Assembly (NCBI RefSeq): GCF_001613935.1
Contig: NZ_LQCI01000023.1
Location: forward strand, 183,786 to 247,785
Source: Amycolatopsis regifaucium
GTDB taxonomy: Bacteria > Actinomycetota > Actinomycetes > Mycobacteriales > Pseudonocardiaceae
Direction: 5' to 3'
DNA: 64,000 nt
Below the pieces are notes generated by a model that searched no databases, was not told where the DNA came from, and worked only from the letters and a program-made list of their open reading frames with translations. Shown one piece after another: positions 44,339-53,600 of this stretch. Made by a program: the position numbers and the translations under genes. How positions within the stretch are numbered: the first letter of the stretch is position 1; the number at the start of each line of letters is the position of its first letter.

Positions 44339-45916
44339 ATGGGGTCTTTTTTGACCAGGCGTTCGATGCTTCGCGCGGCCGGGGTCACCGCGGTCGGCAC
44401 AGCGGCGACATTCACCCTTTCGGGTGCATCTACCGGGGCGGAGGCTCCGGTTTTCGCGCACGGCGTGGCGTCGGGTGACCCGATGCCCGATTCGGTGCTC
44501 CTCTGGACCCGGGTCACGCCATCGCCCGACGCCACTCCGGGATCCGGCAAGGGACCGTCGGTGGACGTCCGGTGGGAGGTGGCGAAGGACGCCGGATTCG
44601 CGGACGTCGTCGCTCGCGGTCAGGCCAGGACGGGCCCGGAACGCGACCACACGGTGAAGGTGACGGCAGCCGGGCTGTGCGCCTCGACCGCGTACTTCTA
44701 CCGGTTCATCTCGCGCGGCAAGGTGTCTCAGGTCGGACGGACGCGCACCGCGCCCGCCCACGAGGAGGACGTCGCGCGGCTGCGCTTCGGCGTGGTCTCG
44801 TGCGCGAATTGGGCTGTCGGTCACTTCGTCCCCTACGGCTACCTGGCGGGTCGCGACGATCTGGACGCCGTCATTCACCTGGGTGACTACCTCTACGAGG
44901 GGTCTCCCAATCCTGCGGGTGATCTTCGGCCCTCTCTGCCGCCCAACGAGCTGATCACGCTGTCGGATTACCGGCAGCGTCACGCGATGTACAAGACCGA
45001 CGATCACCTCCGGCGTCTTCATGCCCGCCATCCGATGATCGCCACCTGGGACGACCACGAGGCGGCCGACAACGCCTGGTCCGGCGGGTCGCCGTCGCAC
45101 GATCCGGCGACCGAGGGCAGTTGGCGCGACCGGCTGCGGGCGGCGCACCAGGCGTACTTCGAATGGATGCCGGTGCGGCATCGCGGGGACCGGCTGTACC
45201 GGCGGCTGAAGTTCGGGAAACTGGCCGACCTCACCATGCTGGACCTGCGGACCTATCGGACCCGGCAGCCCGCGCCCGGCTCCGCCGAAGACCCGGCCGG
45301 CACGATTCTCGGCGCCGATCAGCGGCAATGGTTCCTCGAAGGCATCGCTCACGGCACGGCGTCCTGGAACCTGATCGGGAATTCCGTGATGGTCACGCCG
45401 CTCAAGGTCCCCCAGCTGCCCACCCGCGAACGGCTCGCGCTCGTCGACCTGCTCGACGGCCAGCCGACCACGGTGAACACCGACCAATGGGACGGGTACA
45501 CCGCCGACCGTCGCCGGGTACTGGACGCCATCGCCGCCCGAGGACGGGGCAACACGGTGTTCCTGACCGGCGACGTCCACTCGTCGTGGGCGAACGACGT
45601 GCCGCGCGACGGGACGAGCGTCGCGGTGGAGTTCGTCTGCCCGTCGGTCACCTCGGACAACCTCGACGAGCAACTCGGCGTCCCGCCCCGGACCGGCTCG
45701 CTCAAGGTCGAGGCCGCGATCCGCACGCTGAACCCGCACGTGCGCTTCGTGGAACTCGACTCGCACGGTCCCGGCGTCCTCGAAGTGACGCCGGACGCCG
45801 TCCGGATGAACTGGTACTACGTCGCCGACCGACGCGACCCGGCGACCGCCGTCACCTTCGCGCACGCCTTTCGGACGGTGGCCGGAGAACCGTGGGTGCG
45901 CCCTGCAAACGGCTGA
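44339..45916 (+). CDS. phoD: Tat-exported PhoD-type alkaline phosphatase/phosphodiesterase
   Basis: ATG 44339 gives 525 aa with a twin-arginine signal (LTRRSMLRAAGVTAVG). An Fn3-like N-terminal domain is followed by the PhoD metallophosphatase core: VVSCANW, HLGDYLYEG, ATWDDHEAADNAW and FLTGDVHSSWAND supply the Fe/Ca ligands. It releases phosphate from diesters and monoesters outside the cell. It directly precedes tRNA-Thr. Confidence 0.92.
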   Translation: MGSFLTRRSMLRAAGVTAVGTAATFTLSGASTGAEAPVFAHGVASGDPMPDSVLLWTRVTPSPDATPGSGKGPSVDVRWEVAKDAGFADVVARGQARTGPERDHTVKVTAAGLCASTAYFYRFISRGKVSQVGRTRTAPAHEEDVARLRFGVVSCANWAVGHFVPYGYLAGRDDLDAVIHLGDYLYEGSPNPAGDLRPSLPPNELITLSDYRQRHAMYKTDDHLRRLHARHPMIATWDDHEAADNAWSGGSPSHDPATEGSWRDRLRAAHQAYFEWMPVRHRGDRLYRRLKFGKLADLTMLDLRTYRTRQPAPGSAEDPAGTILGADQRQWFLEGIAHGTASWNLIGNSVMVTPLKVPQLPTRERLALVDLLDGQPTTVNTDQWDGYTADRRRVLDAIAARGRGNTVFLTGDVHSSWANDVPRDGTSVAVEFVCPSVTSDNLDEQLGVPPRTGSLKVEAAIRTLNPHVRFVELDSHGPGVLEVTPDAVRMNWYYVADRRDPATAVTFAHAFRTVAGEPWVRPANG

Positions 45917-45960
45917 GCGGGCGCCGATATACTGGCCCTGCCCGGGCTGCCCTGGGTGAC

Positions 45961-46033
45961 GCCGCTATAGCTCAGCTGGTAGAGCATCTGTCTTGTAAAC
46001 AGAAGGTCAGGGGTTCGAGCCCCCTTGGCGGCT
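45961..46033 (+). tRNA. tRNA-Thr (anticodon TGT)
   Basis: The cloverleaf is complete: acceptor GCCGCTA pairs with TGGCGGC (one G-T pair), D-arm GCTCAGCTGGTAGAGC, anticodon stem CTGT/ACAG with loop CTTGTAA (anticodon TGT, reading ACA), and T-arm GGGGTTCGAGCCCC. The discriminator base is T and CCA is not encoded. A TATACT -10-like hexamer lies at 45928-45933. Its 3' part is the integration site of the island. Confidence 0.97.
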
Positions 46034-46045
46034 CAAGATCAACAT
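45992..46045. repeat. Left attachment site (attL) of the tRNA-Thr island
   Basis: This 54-bp segment runs from the anticodon loop (CTTGTAA) through the tRNA 3' end and 12 bases beyond. It is identical to 56215-56268. Similarity continues weakly for about 13 more bases (GCCTTTGACCTG against GCCTCTGACCTG). Confidence 0.92.
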
Positions 46046-46495
46046 TGCCTTTGACCTGCCGATTTGCCGTCTTTCGAGAGTCTTGTTCACTTTTTTCTCG
46101 GCGCCATTGGGCTCCGTTTCGTCTCCGTTTTCCCTGCCGTGCCGAAACGCATGGATCGGAGACCGGGCTTTGACAGGCTGCACCGGCGATACTGCCGGAG
46201 GGCGCGACTGTTAGCCTGCTCACTGGCGATAGTTCGCTGACGAACGCCTAACGCGCCTGCAGGTGACTTAACGACTCATCGGCAGACGAGACCGGCCCGG
46301 GCTTCCCGGGGCCGCCGAACGTTGTGGACGTACGCGGCGCGCTCTACCTGTCAGGGCCAAGCAGATCTTGGTTCGTCCGGGTGGTGATGCTGAGGCCATG
46401 CCTGTCACGGGCGCGGTGCTTTCCTCGCGTTGATCGCGCACGTCGTGGCGTGCGGACGTTCGCGCACGCCCTTGCGGGCAGTCGAGGAGAGCCCC
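46046..46495. other. Left edge of the island, no gene seen
   Basis: These 450 bases between attL and the first island gene contain short frames only, none with convincing codon bias. The stretch 46060-46260 is less G/C-rich than its surroundings, contains TTGACA (near 46171) and several dyads, and is the likely promoter region of the 693-aa gene. Confidence 0.45.
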
Positions 46496-48577
46496 ATGAA
46501 TCCGTCTTCCGAAAAAGACGTCCGGTTCCAGGAACCCGACGGCCTTCGGTCAAAGACCGGCGACACCGATGTGACGCCCTCCAAATCCCATCCGGACAGC
46601 GAGCTCGCTACGTCCGATCGATCGGGCGCTGACGCAGAGCTCCGCGTCCGCGCGAGCCAGATCGCTCGGCTCACCTACAAGCAGTACGAGACGATCCGCG
46701 ACCTGAGCATCGAAGCCGGGATGGCGGCAGAGGTGGCCGCGACGACCGCATTGCTCGTGGCCGACCCACAGGATGCAATCGCACAGCTCAAGCGGCGACG
46801 TCAGGAAGTGATCGCGCCGGACGTGACCGCCACAGTCCTTGACCTCGACGTGTTCACGGCCGCGTTGGTGCGCGCGCCCGAAAACCTTCGAATGGGCGGC
46901 CGCCGGTACGAAGGCGACTTCGCCATGCCGAAGTACACCGCGACGAAGGACAACAAGTCGCTGTCGTTCACCCTCGACACGTTCGAGCACGCCGCTGATG
47001 CGATGGACTTCTACTTCGCGGAACTGGCGAAGACCGACCACGAAGTACGCGAAACGAATACCTACGGTGCCGACATCCGCCAGCACGGCATCCGGCAGGG
47101 CGGCATCCTGTTCCCGCTGAAGCTCAAGTTCTCCGTGACCGAGCCCGGATTGGCCGGCTGGGAAACCGCCGACTGCTACGGGCGGGTGTACTTCACGCAG
47201 GACGCCGAGGGAGTGACCGCCGCCGAGGTACTCGAATGGCTGCGCAATGTGCCGACTGACGGACGGGAGTTGTCGAGTCACCCGCTGCAGAAGCGCCGCA
47301 ACGCGCTGCTCGCCATCGCGGGAAAGGTGCTTTCCGGAGGAGCCATCACCGAAGGCGAGGAAATCCGGCTTCGTCGCGCGGTGATGCCGCGCACCCGCAT
47401 GATCGTGTCGGTGTCCGTCAGCACGCCGATGGACGAGGTCCGCCGCCGTGTCGTCTCGCTTCAGCACCTCGACCGGCCTACCCCGTTCAGCACGGTGACT
47501 GATTGGCAGACCCGCGCCGAAGCGGTCCTGGCCTGGCTTGACGAGAAGGGCCTTTTCGTGCATCCGCCGGACGTGACCAGTGCGACGGTGAAGCGATGGC
47601 TCGACGCGCCGGCGGAAGCGGTTGCGAAGGGCGAGTGTCATGGTGACGACATCGCGATGATCGCCATCGCGTCTCTGCTGCACAGCCCGGACACGAAGCT
47701 GGACCGGCAGATCGGCAAGGCGTTGCGGACCCGAGGAGTGATCGGTGTCCAGCGAACTAACGCTCGGTCGGAAGTCACAGCACATGTCATCTGTCGCGAG
47801 CTGCGTGGTGGCAGTAGCGATAGTGTCCGCTCGTCGCTGGAACGAGTCCTTCGATGGACCGCGTTACGCGACCAGGAAGTCGACATGCGTCCGATCTCCG
47901 TCCTGCTCAAGCAGGCCGAAGATGAACTCCAGCAAGAAGCCGAGGCGAGGTCACGAGGGCGGAAGCCGGTCCCCGGACCTGCGACCCGCCAGATCGCCGC
48001 GCGGGCGGCCTACCACCTCGTTTGCGGTCCGGCGGATAAGCACCCGCTGCTGCGGCGAAGCAGCCACGGATCTGGGAAGGGCGAGGGGACCGAGTCTGGG
48101 CAGGTGCTGCAGAAGCTTGCGGCGACACTTCCTGGCCTCCAACAGCTGGCGCAGGCGATCTTCGACGGCCGTCGCGGCTTTCCCGTCCGCAGTGTGGAGA
48201 CGGGTACTGCGGCCGAAGACCGTGTCGACGCGCCTCGGGAGGGTGAGGTTCTGAGCGAGGAGAAACTCCGCAAGCTCGCCCTCGAGAAGCCGGGGATCGC
48301 TGATCGAACGGCCGCGCAGCAGGTTGCCGACGACTCCAAAGAACTGAGCGAGTTGACCGACCAGGTCACCGCCGTCGTGGAGAAGATGGGCAAGCGCACG
48401 GACGACGACATCGCAACCGCCGCTCTTTCCTACGTGGAGGACCGCGGCTGGGCCGATCCTGAGAACACCATCCCCGTTCTCAAGAAGGCGCTGGAGCGGC
48501 TGGGATACTGGCATGAGGTGTACCGCGTCGTGAACCGCCAGCGCCGTACCGATGCGCCCGCCACAGGAGAGGCGTAG
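46496..48577 (+). CDS. Unrecognised 693-aa island protein
   Basis: ATG 46496 follows GAGGAG. The product is soluble and without signal peptide. A charged N-terminus (about 50 residues) is followed by a helical segment, then an alpha/beta part near residues 105-240 with RRYEGDFAMPKY and GILFPLKLKFSV. The rest is mostly helical and ends in a charged region of predicted long helices. No ATP-binding, nuclease or helix-turn-helix motif is visible to me and I cannot name the family. It is followed after five bases by the two-TM protein, so they form a pair. Codon use fits an expressed gene. Confidence 0.7.
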   Translation: MNPSSEKDVRFQEPDGLRSKTGDTDVTPSKSHPDSELATSDRSGADAELRVRASQIARLTYKQYETIRDLSIEAGMAAEVAATTALLVADPQDAIAQLKRRRQEVIAPDVTATVLDLDVFTAALVRAPENLRMGGRRYEGDFAMPKYTATKDNKSLSFTLDTFEHAADAMDFYFAELAKTDHEVRETNTYGADIRQHGIRQGGILFPLKLKFSVTEPGLAGWETADCYGRVYFTQDAEGVTAAEVLEWLRNVPTDGRELSSHPLQKRRNALLAIAGKVLSGGAITEGEEIRLRRAVMPRTRMIVSVSVSTPMDEVRRRVVSLQHLDRPTPFSTVTDWQTRAEAVLAWLDEKGLFVHPPDVTSATVKRWLDAPAEAVAKGECHGDDIAMIAIASLLHSPDTKLDRQIGKALRTRGVIGVQRTNARSEVTAHVICRELRGGSSDSVRSSLERVLRWTALRDQEVDMRPISVLLKQAEDELQQEAEARSRGRKPVPGPATRQIAARAAYHLVCGPADKHPLLRRSSHGSGKGEGTESGQVLQKLAATLPGLQQLAQAIFDGRRGFPVRSVETGTAAEDRVDAPREGEVLSEEKLRKLALEKPGIADRTAAQQVADDSKELSELTDQVTAVVEKMGKRTDDDIATAALSYVEDRGWADPENTIPVLKKALERLGYWHEVYRVVNRQRRTDAPATGEA

Positions 48578-48582
48578 AGGCG

Positions 48583-48981
48583 ATGGCCGGGCGAAGCAAG
48601 CGCACGGTAGTGGCGACCGCGGCACAGACAACGCGTCAATCTGAGCAACGGGTCACGGTACCGTCAGAGCGGGGAACTGACCAGTCTGCGAGTAGAGGGC
48701 CGACAAGGTCCCGGTCCAAACAAAACCGACCCGGCGAGGCCCCGCACCCGCACGGCTTCATCGGCTACGTCGTCGAGGACAAGCAGCGTACGCAGAACTG
48801 CCTTCGGCTGCTGCGATGGCTGATCGTAGGCGCTATTGCGGCGGGAGGTGTCCTAGCGCTGGTCCTCTGGTTGATGCTGCAACTGACCGTGTTGGCCGGT
48901 GTGGTCGGTGGGCTCTCGTCGATCGCGGCGGCGGGCGCCGCGTGGCATGCTCGGAACCTACGTCAGGCACTGCGCAGATAG
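48583..48981 (+). CDS. Small two-TM island protein, possible membrane effector
   Basis: The 132-aa product has a basic, low-complexity N-terminus (about 55 residues), a short conserved-looking segment HPHGFIGYVVEDKQ, and two membrane helices at about 78-98 and 101-120 followed by a basic tail. It is coupled to the 693-aa gene by a five-base spacer. Small two-helix proteins beside a large cytoplasmic sensor are a frequent effector type in abortive-infection systems. That role is inference. A strong hairpin follows the stop. Confidence 0.62.
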   Translation: MAGRSKRTVVATAAQTTRQSEQRVTVPSERGTDQSASRGPTRSRSKQNRPGEAPHPHGFIGYVVEDKQRTQNCLRLLRWLIVGAIAAGGVLALVLWLMLQLTVLAGVVGGLSSIAAAGAAWHARNLRQALRR

Positions 48982-49636
48982 TTTGGCGCCGCTGTGGGGG
49001 CGGGCTCCGGTGCGCCCCCACAGCTGATGGCGTGGCCGATCTTTCGTGGTCGCGGTGGTCGATCAGCTCCACCGCGATGCGTACGTTGTGGCGGAGTTCA
49101 AGCGCGGTCACCGCGTGCCAGAGACGGTGTTCGTACTCCTCCCATGCCTGGTCAACGTCGGCACGAGCAAGGGAGGTGGTTTTCACGAGGAAGGGGGCGC
49201 CGCCTTCCGTCGGGGTGATCATGAGGTCGGCCTTGTTACGGCTGCCGCTGATCTCGGGCTCGAAGGTAATAGCCGTCCCCGCGCTTCGGAGGGCTCGATG
49301 GACTTCGAGTTGTAGAAGTGCGTGTCGCCAGTCGGTACTCTTGACTCCCCGTTTGAGACTCCGCAGCACCGTTGTGAAGGTCGGCTCCTTCGTTGCGGAC
49401 TCCAGCCGCATGACAAAAGCCAGGAACTGCGGCAGCGCCGGGGCGTGAAACATCAACAGGTTGAACTCGCTGGGCCACCAGCCCTTGCGCTCGAATTGAC
49501 GACCCGGCCATGACGGGCCGAGCATCCGCTCTGCCTTGTCGATGGCCAGCCCAACGGCTGCGATGCCCTCTGGGCTGTACGGCGCGCGGGTGAGTCGTCG
49601 TCGAAGCGCGTCCCAGCTGGGTGCCTCGTCGTTCAT
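48833..49636 (-). CDS. PD-(D/E)xK-like island protein with an aberrant C-terminus
   Basis: The frame codes for 267 aa. Residues 1-195 look like a real protein with a restriction-endonuclease-like core: E111 in LQLEVHRALRSAG, D137 in NKADLMI, then FLVKTTSL with K152. The acidic residue expected two before the lysine is a leucine, so the site may be degenerate. After about residue 195 the chain turns into Arg/Pro-rich sequence that runs antisense through the terminator and into the two-TM gene. The native stop has probably been lost, near 49045. It follows the HEPN-like gene by 36 bp. Confidence 0.55.
   Translation of the reverse strand: MNDEAPSWDALRRRLTRAPYSPEGIAAVGLAIDKAERMLGPSWPGRQFERKGWWPSEFNLLMFHAPALPQFLAFVMRLESATKEPTFTTVLRSLKRGVKSTDWRHALLQLEVHRALRSAGTAITFEPEISGSRNKADLMITPTEGGAPFLVKTTSLARADVDQAWEEYEHRLWHAVTALELRHNVRIAVELIDHRDHERSATPSAVGAHRSPPPQRRQTICAVPDVGSEHATRRPPPRSTRAHRPHRPTRSVAASTRGPALGHLPPQ
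48991..49024. terminator. Terminator hairpin after the two-TM gene
   Basis: GCTGTGGGGGCG pairs perfectly over 12 bases with CGCCCCCACAGC around a ten-base loop, nine bases after the stop at 48981. The facing minus-strand frame reads through this hairpin, which argues that its C-terminal part is not original. Confidence 0.85.
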
Positions 49637-49672
49637 CGGGCGATGCTCTCAGGTCCGGGCCGGGAACGGCGT

Positions 49673-50440
49673 CTATGAGGCGGGGGCATCATGATCCGCG
49701 GCGTACTGGGCAGCGTGCTGAATCAGACTGTCGACGTGATCGAGGTAATCAGCCAGCTCACTCTCGGACGGCAGAGGGCTGCCTTCGGGATCCCCATACC
49801 GTGCGAACGGCCGGGCCGTCAGAAGCCGCCTCATGGTCTTGTACCAATCCTGTGGTCCGTTACCCAGGTGCGTGTAGTTGTTCAGCCACGCTTGTCGTGC
49901 ACCGTGCGAGTTCCGCCCTTTGTGAGTGACATTCTGCAGCGACGTCATAGCCGTCACCGCGAGTTCTCCTGCGGCCAACGCCGTCTCCACCGTCGGGCCG
50001 AGCCGTCCGGCAGCCAACGTCTCCCGCGCGGTTGAGATGAATTCCGACGCCCGCTTGAGTAGTTCGATCGCACGGTCGCGGTTGTAGCGGAAGTCGAAGG
50101 CCACTGCGCCCCCACCTCCAGGGAGGAACGCGAACGCGATCCATCCGGCGTCGGGCTCGATCTTGGCGGGACGTATGCCTGAAACGTTCTCTACGTTCTC
50201 GGCGGTCACCGGTTCGCCCGAGGCGACTGCGTCACGCACCTGGACCGTGGCGAGAAGCTCCGCTTGCTCGTTGAGCTTCACCTCGGGAGCGCCGTTCGGA
50301 TGCAACACGACAAGAGCCTGCACGACCTGGTCGCGCGTGATGTCGAGGTTGCTTGCCTCGATGTGCGGCACGATCCAGAGCGTGAACATCTGATCTATCA
50401 GCGCGTCCGCGCTCAGCCCAGGTTGGTCCGACTCGCTCAC
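49673..50440 (-). CDS. HEPN-like island protein
   Basis: The 255-aa product has an N-terminal alpha/beta part (GWIAFAFLPGGGGAVAFDFR) and a C-terminal helical domain whose pattern fits HEPN proteins: a helix with ALAAGELAVTAM, a polar KGRNSHGARQAWL segment in the place of the Rx4-6H motif, and the end LDHVDSLIQHAAQYA. HEPN domains are often RNases in toxin-antitoxin and anti-phage systems. The match is by pattern only. GTG 50440; it lies 180 bp after the P-loop giant and 36 bp before the nuclease-like gene. Confidence 0.6.
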   Translation of the reverse strand: MSESDQPGLSADALIDQMFTLWIVPHIEASNLDITRDQVVQALVVLHPNGAPEVKLNEQAELLATVQVRDAVASGEPVTAENVENVSGIRPAKIEPDAGWIAFAFLPGGGGAVAFDFRYNRDRAIELLKRASEFISTARETLAAGRLGPTVETALAAGELAVTAMTSLQNVTHKGRNSHGARQAWLNNYTHLGNGPQDWYKTMRRLLTARPFARYGDPEGSPLPSESELADYLDHVDSLIQHAAQYAADHDAPAS

Positions 50441-50619
50441 GGCAAGAGCCTAGGTCCACGTGCTCCGCACGACCACGGGATTTCGTCTGGCAGGGCCGAC
50501 CACGACCGGCGAAGGTCACGCAGACCGAGACTCGATGGCGAGGACCTGGGCAGCGAGGTCACTAGCAGTATCGCGATCTCCGTTGGTGCTGTGTTGGTCG
50601 AGTTGGAGCGCCTCGACGC

Positions 50620-53600
50620 TCATTCCACCCTCTGCTGCAGCTTGACGGCACGGTGATCGCCGTGAGCCGCTAGTCCGTCAACGAGCCTGTGCCAGCGGGC
50701 GACGCCCTGGACGTCGAGTTGTCCGGACCCGTGGACGGTTTTCAACCACTCGGGCAGGACCCAGCACCGCCCTGCGATGGCGGCGTACTCACCGTTGATG
50801 GCGTCTTCCGCCCAGGTGAGCCCGGTTGTCGCCTGCCACGCGGGTGGGGCGCAGTTGGCGAGGTCGGTGACGGCGTCGACAGCTTTCGATTCGCCGCGTG
50901 CGAGCTTCAGCCACCGGACGGCGAGATCGGCGATGTCGTCGGGATCCAACCAGTGGGCTCGAACTCGCTCTAGGGTGGCTGTGGGGTTGGTGTCGCTGAT
51001 GGCGATCTGGGGAGTAGGCAGAAGTCCGACGAGCGCGCCGTCGCGCCAGTGGTGCCGGCTGGGGAGGGTGGCGCCGCCTTCCAGCGCATCGAGGGCGGTG
51101 GTCATGATCAGGCGCCAGACCGGAAGCAGCGATGTACGGAGGGTGTCGTCGTAGGTGAAGAGTTGGCGTAGGTCGTGGAGAAGCTCGTCGAGCGCTCGCG
51201 CATTGGTGGTGAAGGCACGCACGTAAGACGCCAGTGGCGTGGGGCCTCCGTCAATCGCGGTCTCGATCAAGACCCGGACCACACGGTCGCGGTGGCGGTT
51301 GTGGTGGCGGTTGTAGCCCTTGGTGGCCCAGTGGTCGGTCCCCCGTCGGTGGGCGTCGAACAGCACGTCGCGCAGTCGCGCGGCTGTAGTCGCAATGCAA
51401 CTGCCACGTCGGGCTGCGGCTGCGGCGGCCACGAGGGGTGCGGTGAGCCGATTCACGAGGAGCAGTTCGGTGGGCACGGCCGGCAGGGTCGTCTCGTACG
51501 GCGGATCGAGTGGGTCGGTGAGCCGCTGTTGCGTCGCTTGATCCCAGCTACCGAGCCGGCAGTCTCGCAGGCCCTGCTCGACGGCGGCCCACGCGAGCTG
51601 GTGTCGGCAAGTTTCTGCAGGCGGGTTCGGTGTGCACGGTGCTGACCAGATGGGTTCGACGCCGAGCACAAACGCTGCTCGGACCTCGTCGAAGAGGCTG
51701 GTTGCGCTGGCGAGCAAGGCTTCCTCGATGCCTTGCCGGTTCAGTTGGATGTGGTCGAAGGCGGGAAGGAGCAGGGTAGGAAGAGCGACGGCGGCGGAGC
51801 GGTCGGCCCCGTCCGGGTCGATGGTCACGCTGCGGCTCAGCTCGCCGACCCGCGGGCTCGTCGCCACATCGATCAGGACGTTGGCCGCCCATCGCAGATC
51901 CTCATCGGGCAGCTGGGCGCGTCCTTGGGCGTGGGCGATGACGGCTGCGGCGGCGACGGCGGCGACCGGGTCAGCCGGGTGAGCTGGGCCGCGGACGGCA
52001 GGGTGCTCGGCAAGGTCGCGAGCGAGCAGTAGATCGTCGACGAGCGTATCCACCGGGGCGACACGGTCTTCCGATCTCGTGTAGGTCTGGTGCAAGCGCA
52101 GCGCTATGTCGCCGCGAGCGAGCTCCTCATGCGTGTGGGTAAGGCCAGCGGCGATGTCTTCTGGGACCGCCCACTCGAACCGGATGTGGCCGTCCTCGGT
52201 GCGGCTGAGGCGGTAGTTCTCGGCATGGAACTGGGCCGCCCACCCTTGGATCATGAGCAGGTCGGCGGCTTCGTCATCGGTGCCCGCGACCAGCTCACGG
52301 GCCCGCTCGACCAGCTCGTCCCCTCGGGCAGCGAGGACGGCGAGTCGATCGTGATCACCGGCGAGCATTGCCGTCACGGTCATTTCGCCGACCACGTCTT
52401 GGAAGCTGGCCCTGCGCCGGTGTCGACCGACCAGATCAGTGGGGTCTGGGCCCTGGACGTGGAAATGTTCACCGACTGCGCGGGAGGTCTCCAGGTGCCA
52501 CAGCTCGGGGCGGACCAGCCAGCGATCGAGCATGTCGCCGGCGCGGTCGAGGTGGCGGACCAGCAGGCCGACTACCAAGGCTGGCATGGCCAGGTTGTGG
52601 CAGTCGCGCAGCAGGATCTCGGCCACGCGCGCCAAGGACACGCCGAGTGTGTCGACGAGCTCATCGGCGAAGCGTTCGACGGCCAGGAGTGCGCTGATGC
52701 ACGGGTACGGGCCGACCGACGAGCCGCGATACCAGGCCCACACGTGCCCGTCGCCCACACAATGCCGGACTCCCACCCCAGGAAGATCCAGCTCGAGCCC
52801 GAGCGGAGAAAGTTCAGGCGCATCGGCGTCCGCCGGTTGGTCGGGGTGCGCTCCGACACGCACGGTGGCAGCGCAGTCGAGCATCCTGTTGACCATCGCA
52901 AGCGCGTTCCCGGTGCGAGCATGGAGCAGCCGATAGAACGGCCCGAAGTACCACCCTGCCAAGGGAGGACCGCCACCACCTACACGCGCATGGTGGCGGA
53001 TGCCCTCATCGAGCAGTCCCCACGATCCCATGTGCTCCGCGTCATGCGACTCGATGTAGTACGCCTCGGCCAGGGTGAGCAGCAGTTGCGGCTGGTACTC
53101 CGACAGGGCGATCACGGCGCCTGCGGACTCCACCGCGGGTGCGAGGTACCCGCCGCCGTCATCGGCCAGTTTTCGCAGGAACGCCTCGGCGTGGTGATCC
53201 AGGTCGGGGCCGAGCATGGCCAGTGCTTCCACGGCGAACTCGTCGTGGTCCTCCGGCGAGGTGGCGAGCAGACGATCACGGACCCGCTGCCGAAGGGGCA
53301 GCGTGCCCGCCTTGATCTTGATAAGCCCACGTAGCCAGGCCAGCACCACCTTGCGGACCTGCTCGCCAGTGTCCCGGTCGTATCGATCATGCTGTCCGAC
53401 CTCGGCGTCACCGCAGTAGGTCAGCGCGACGAGCGGACCCAGCGCCGCTGGGTCGCCCCACTCGTGGTCGCTGTAGCGGTGCAGCGCCAGACGCAGCAGT
53501 GTGCGCAGGCCGGATCGCTGCTCGGCGAGCAGGCTCGGCCATGCTCGGCGCAGCACGGCTTCGGCCTCGCCGTGCGTCAGCATCGCCTCCAGCGGCACTT

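Noticed and set aside
46324..46632. 102-codon frame at the left of the island
   Set aside because: It overlaps the start of the 693-aa gene in another frame, is Arg-rich and lacks a ribosome binding site.
52090..53334. 414-codon plus-strand frame inside the giant P-loop gene
   Set aside because: The opposite strand has the better codon pattern and the conserved motifs.
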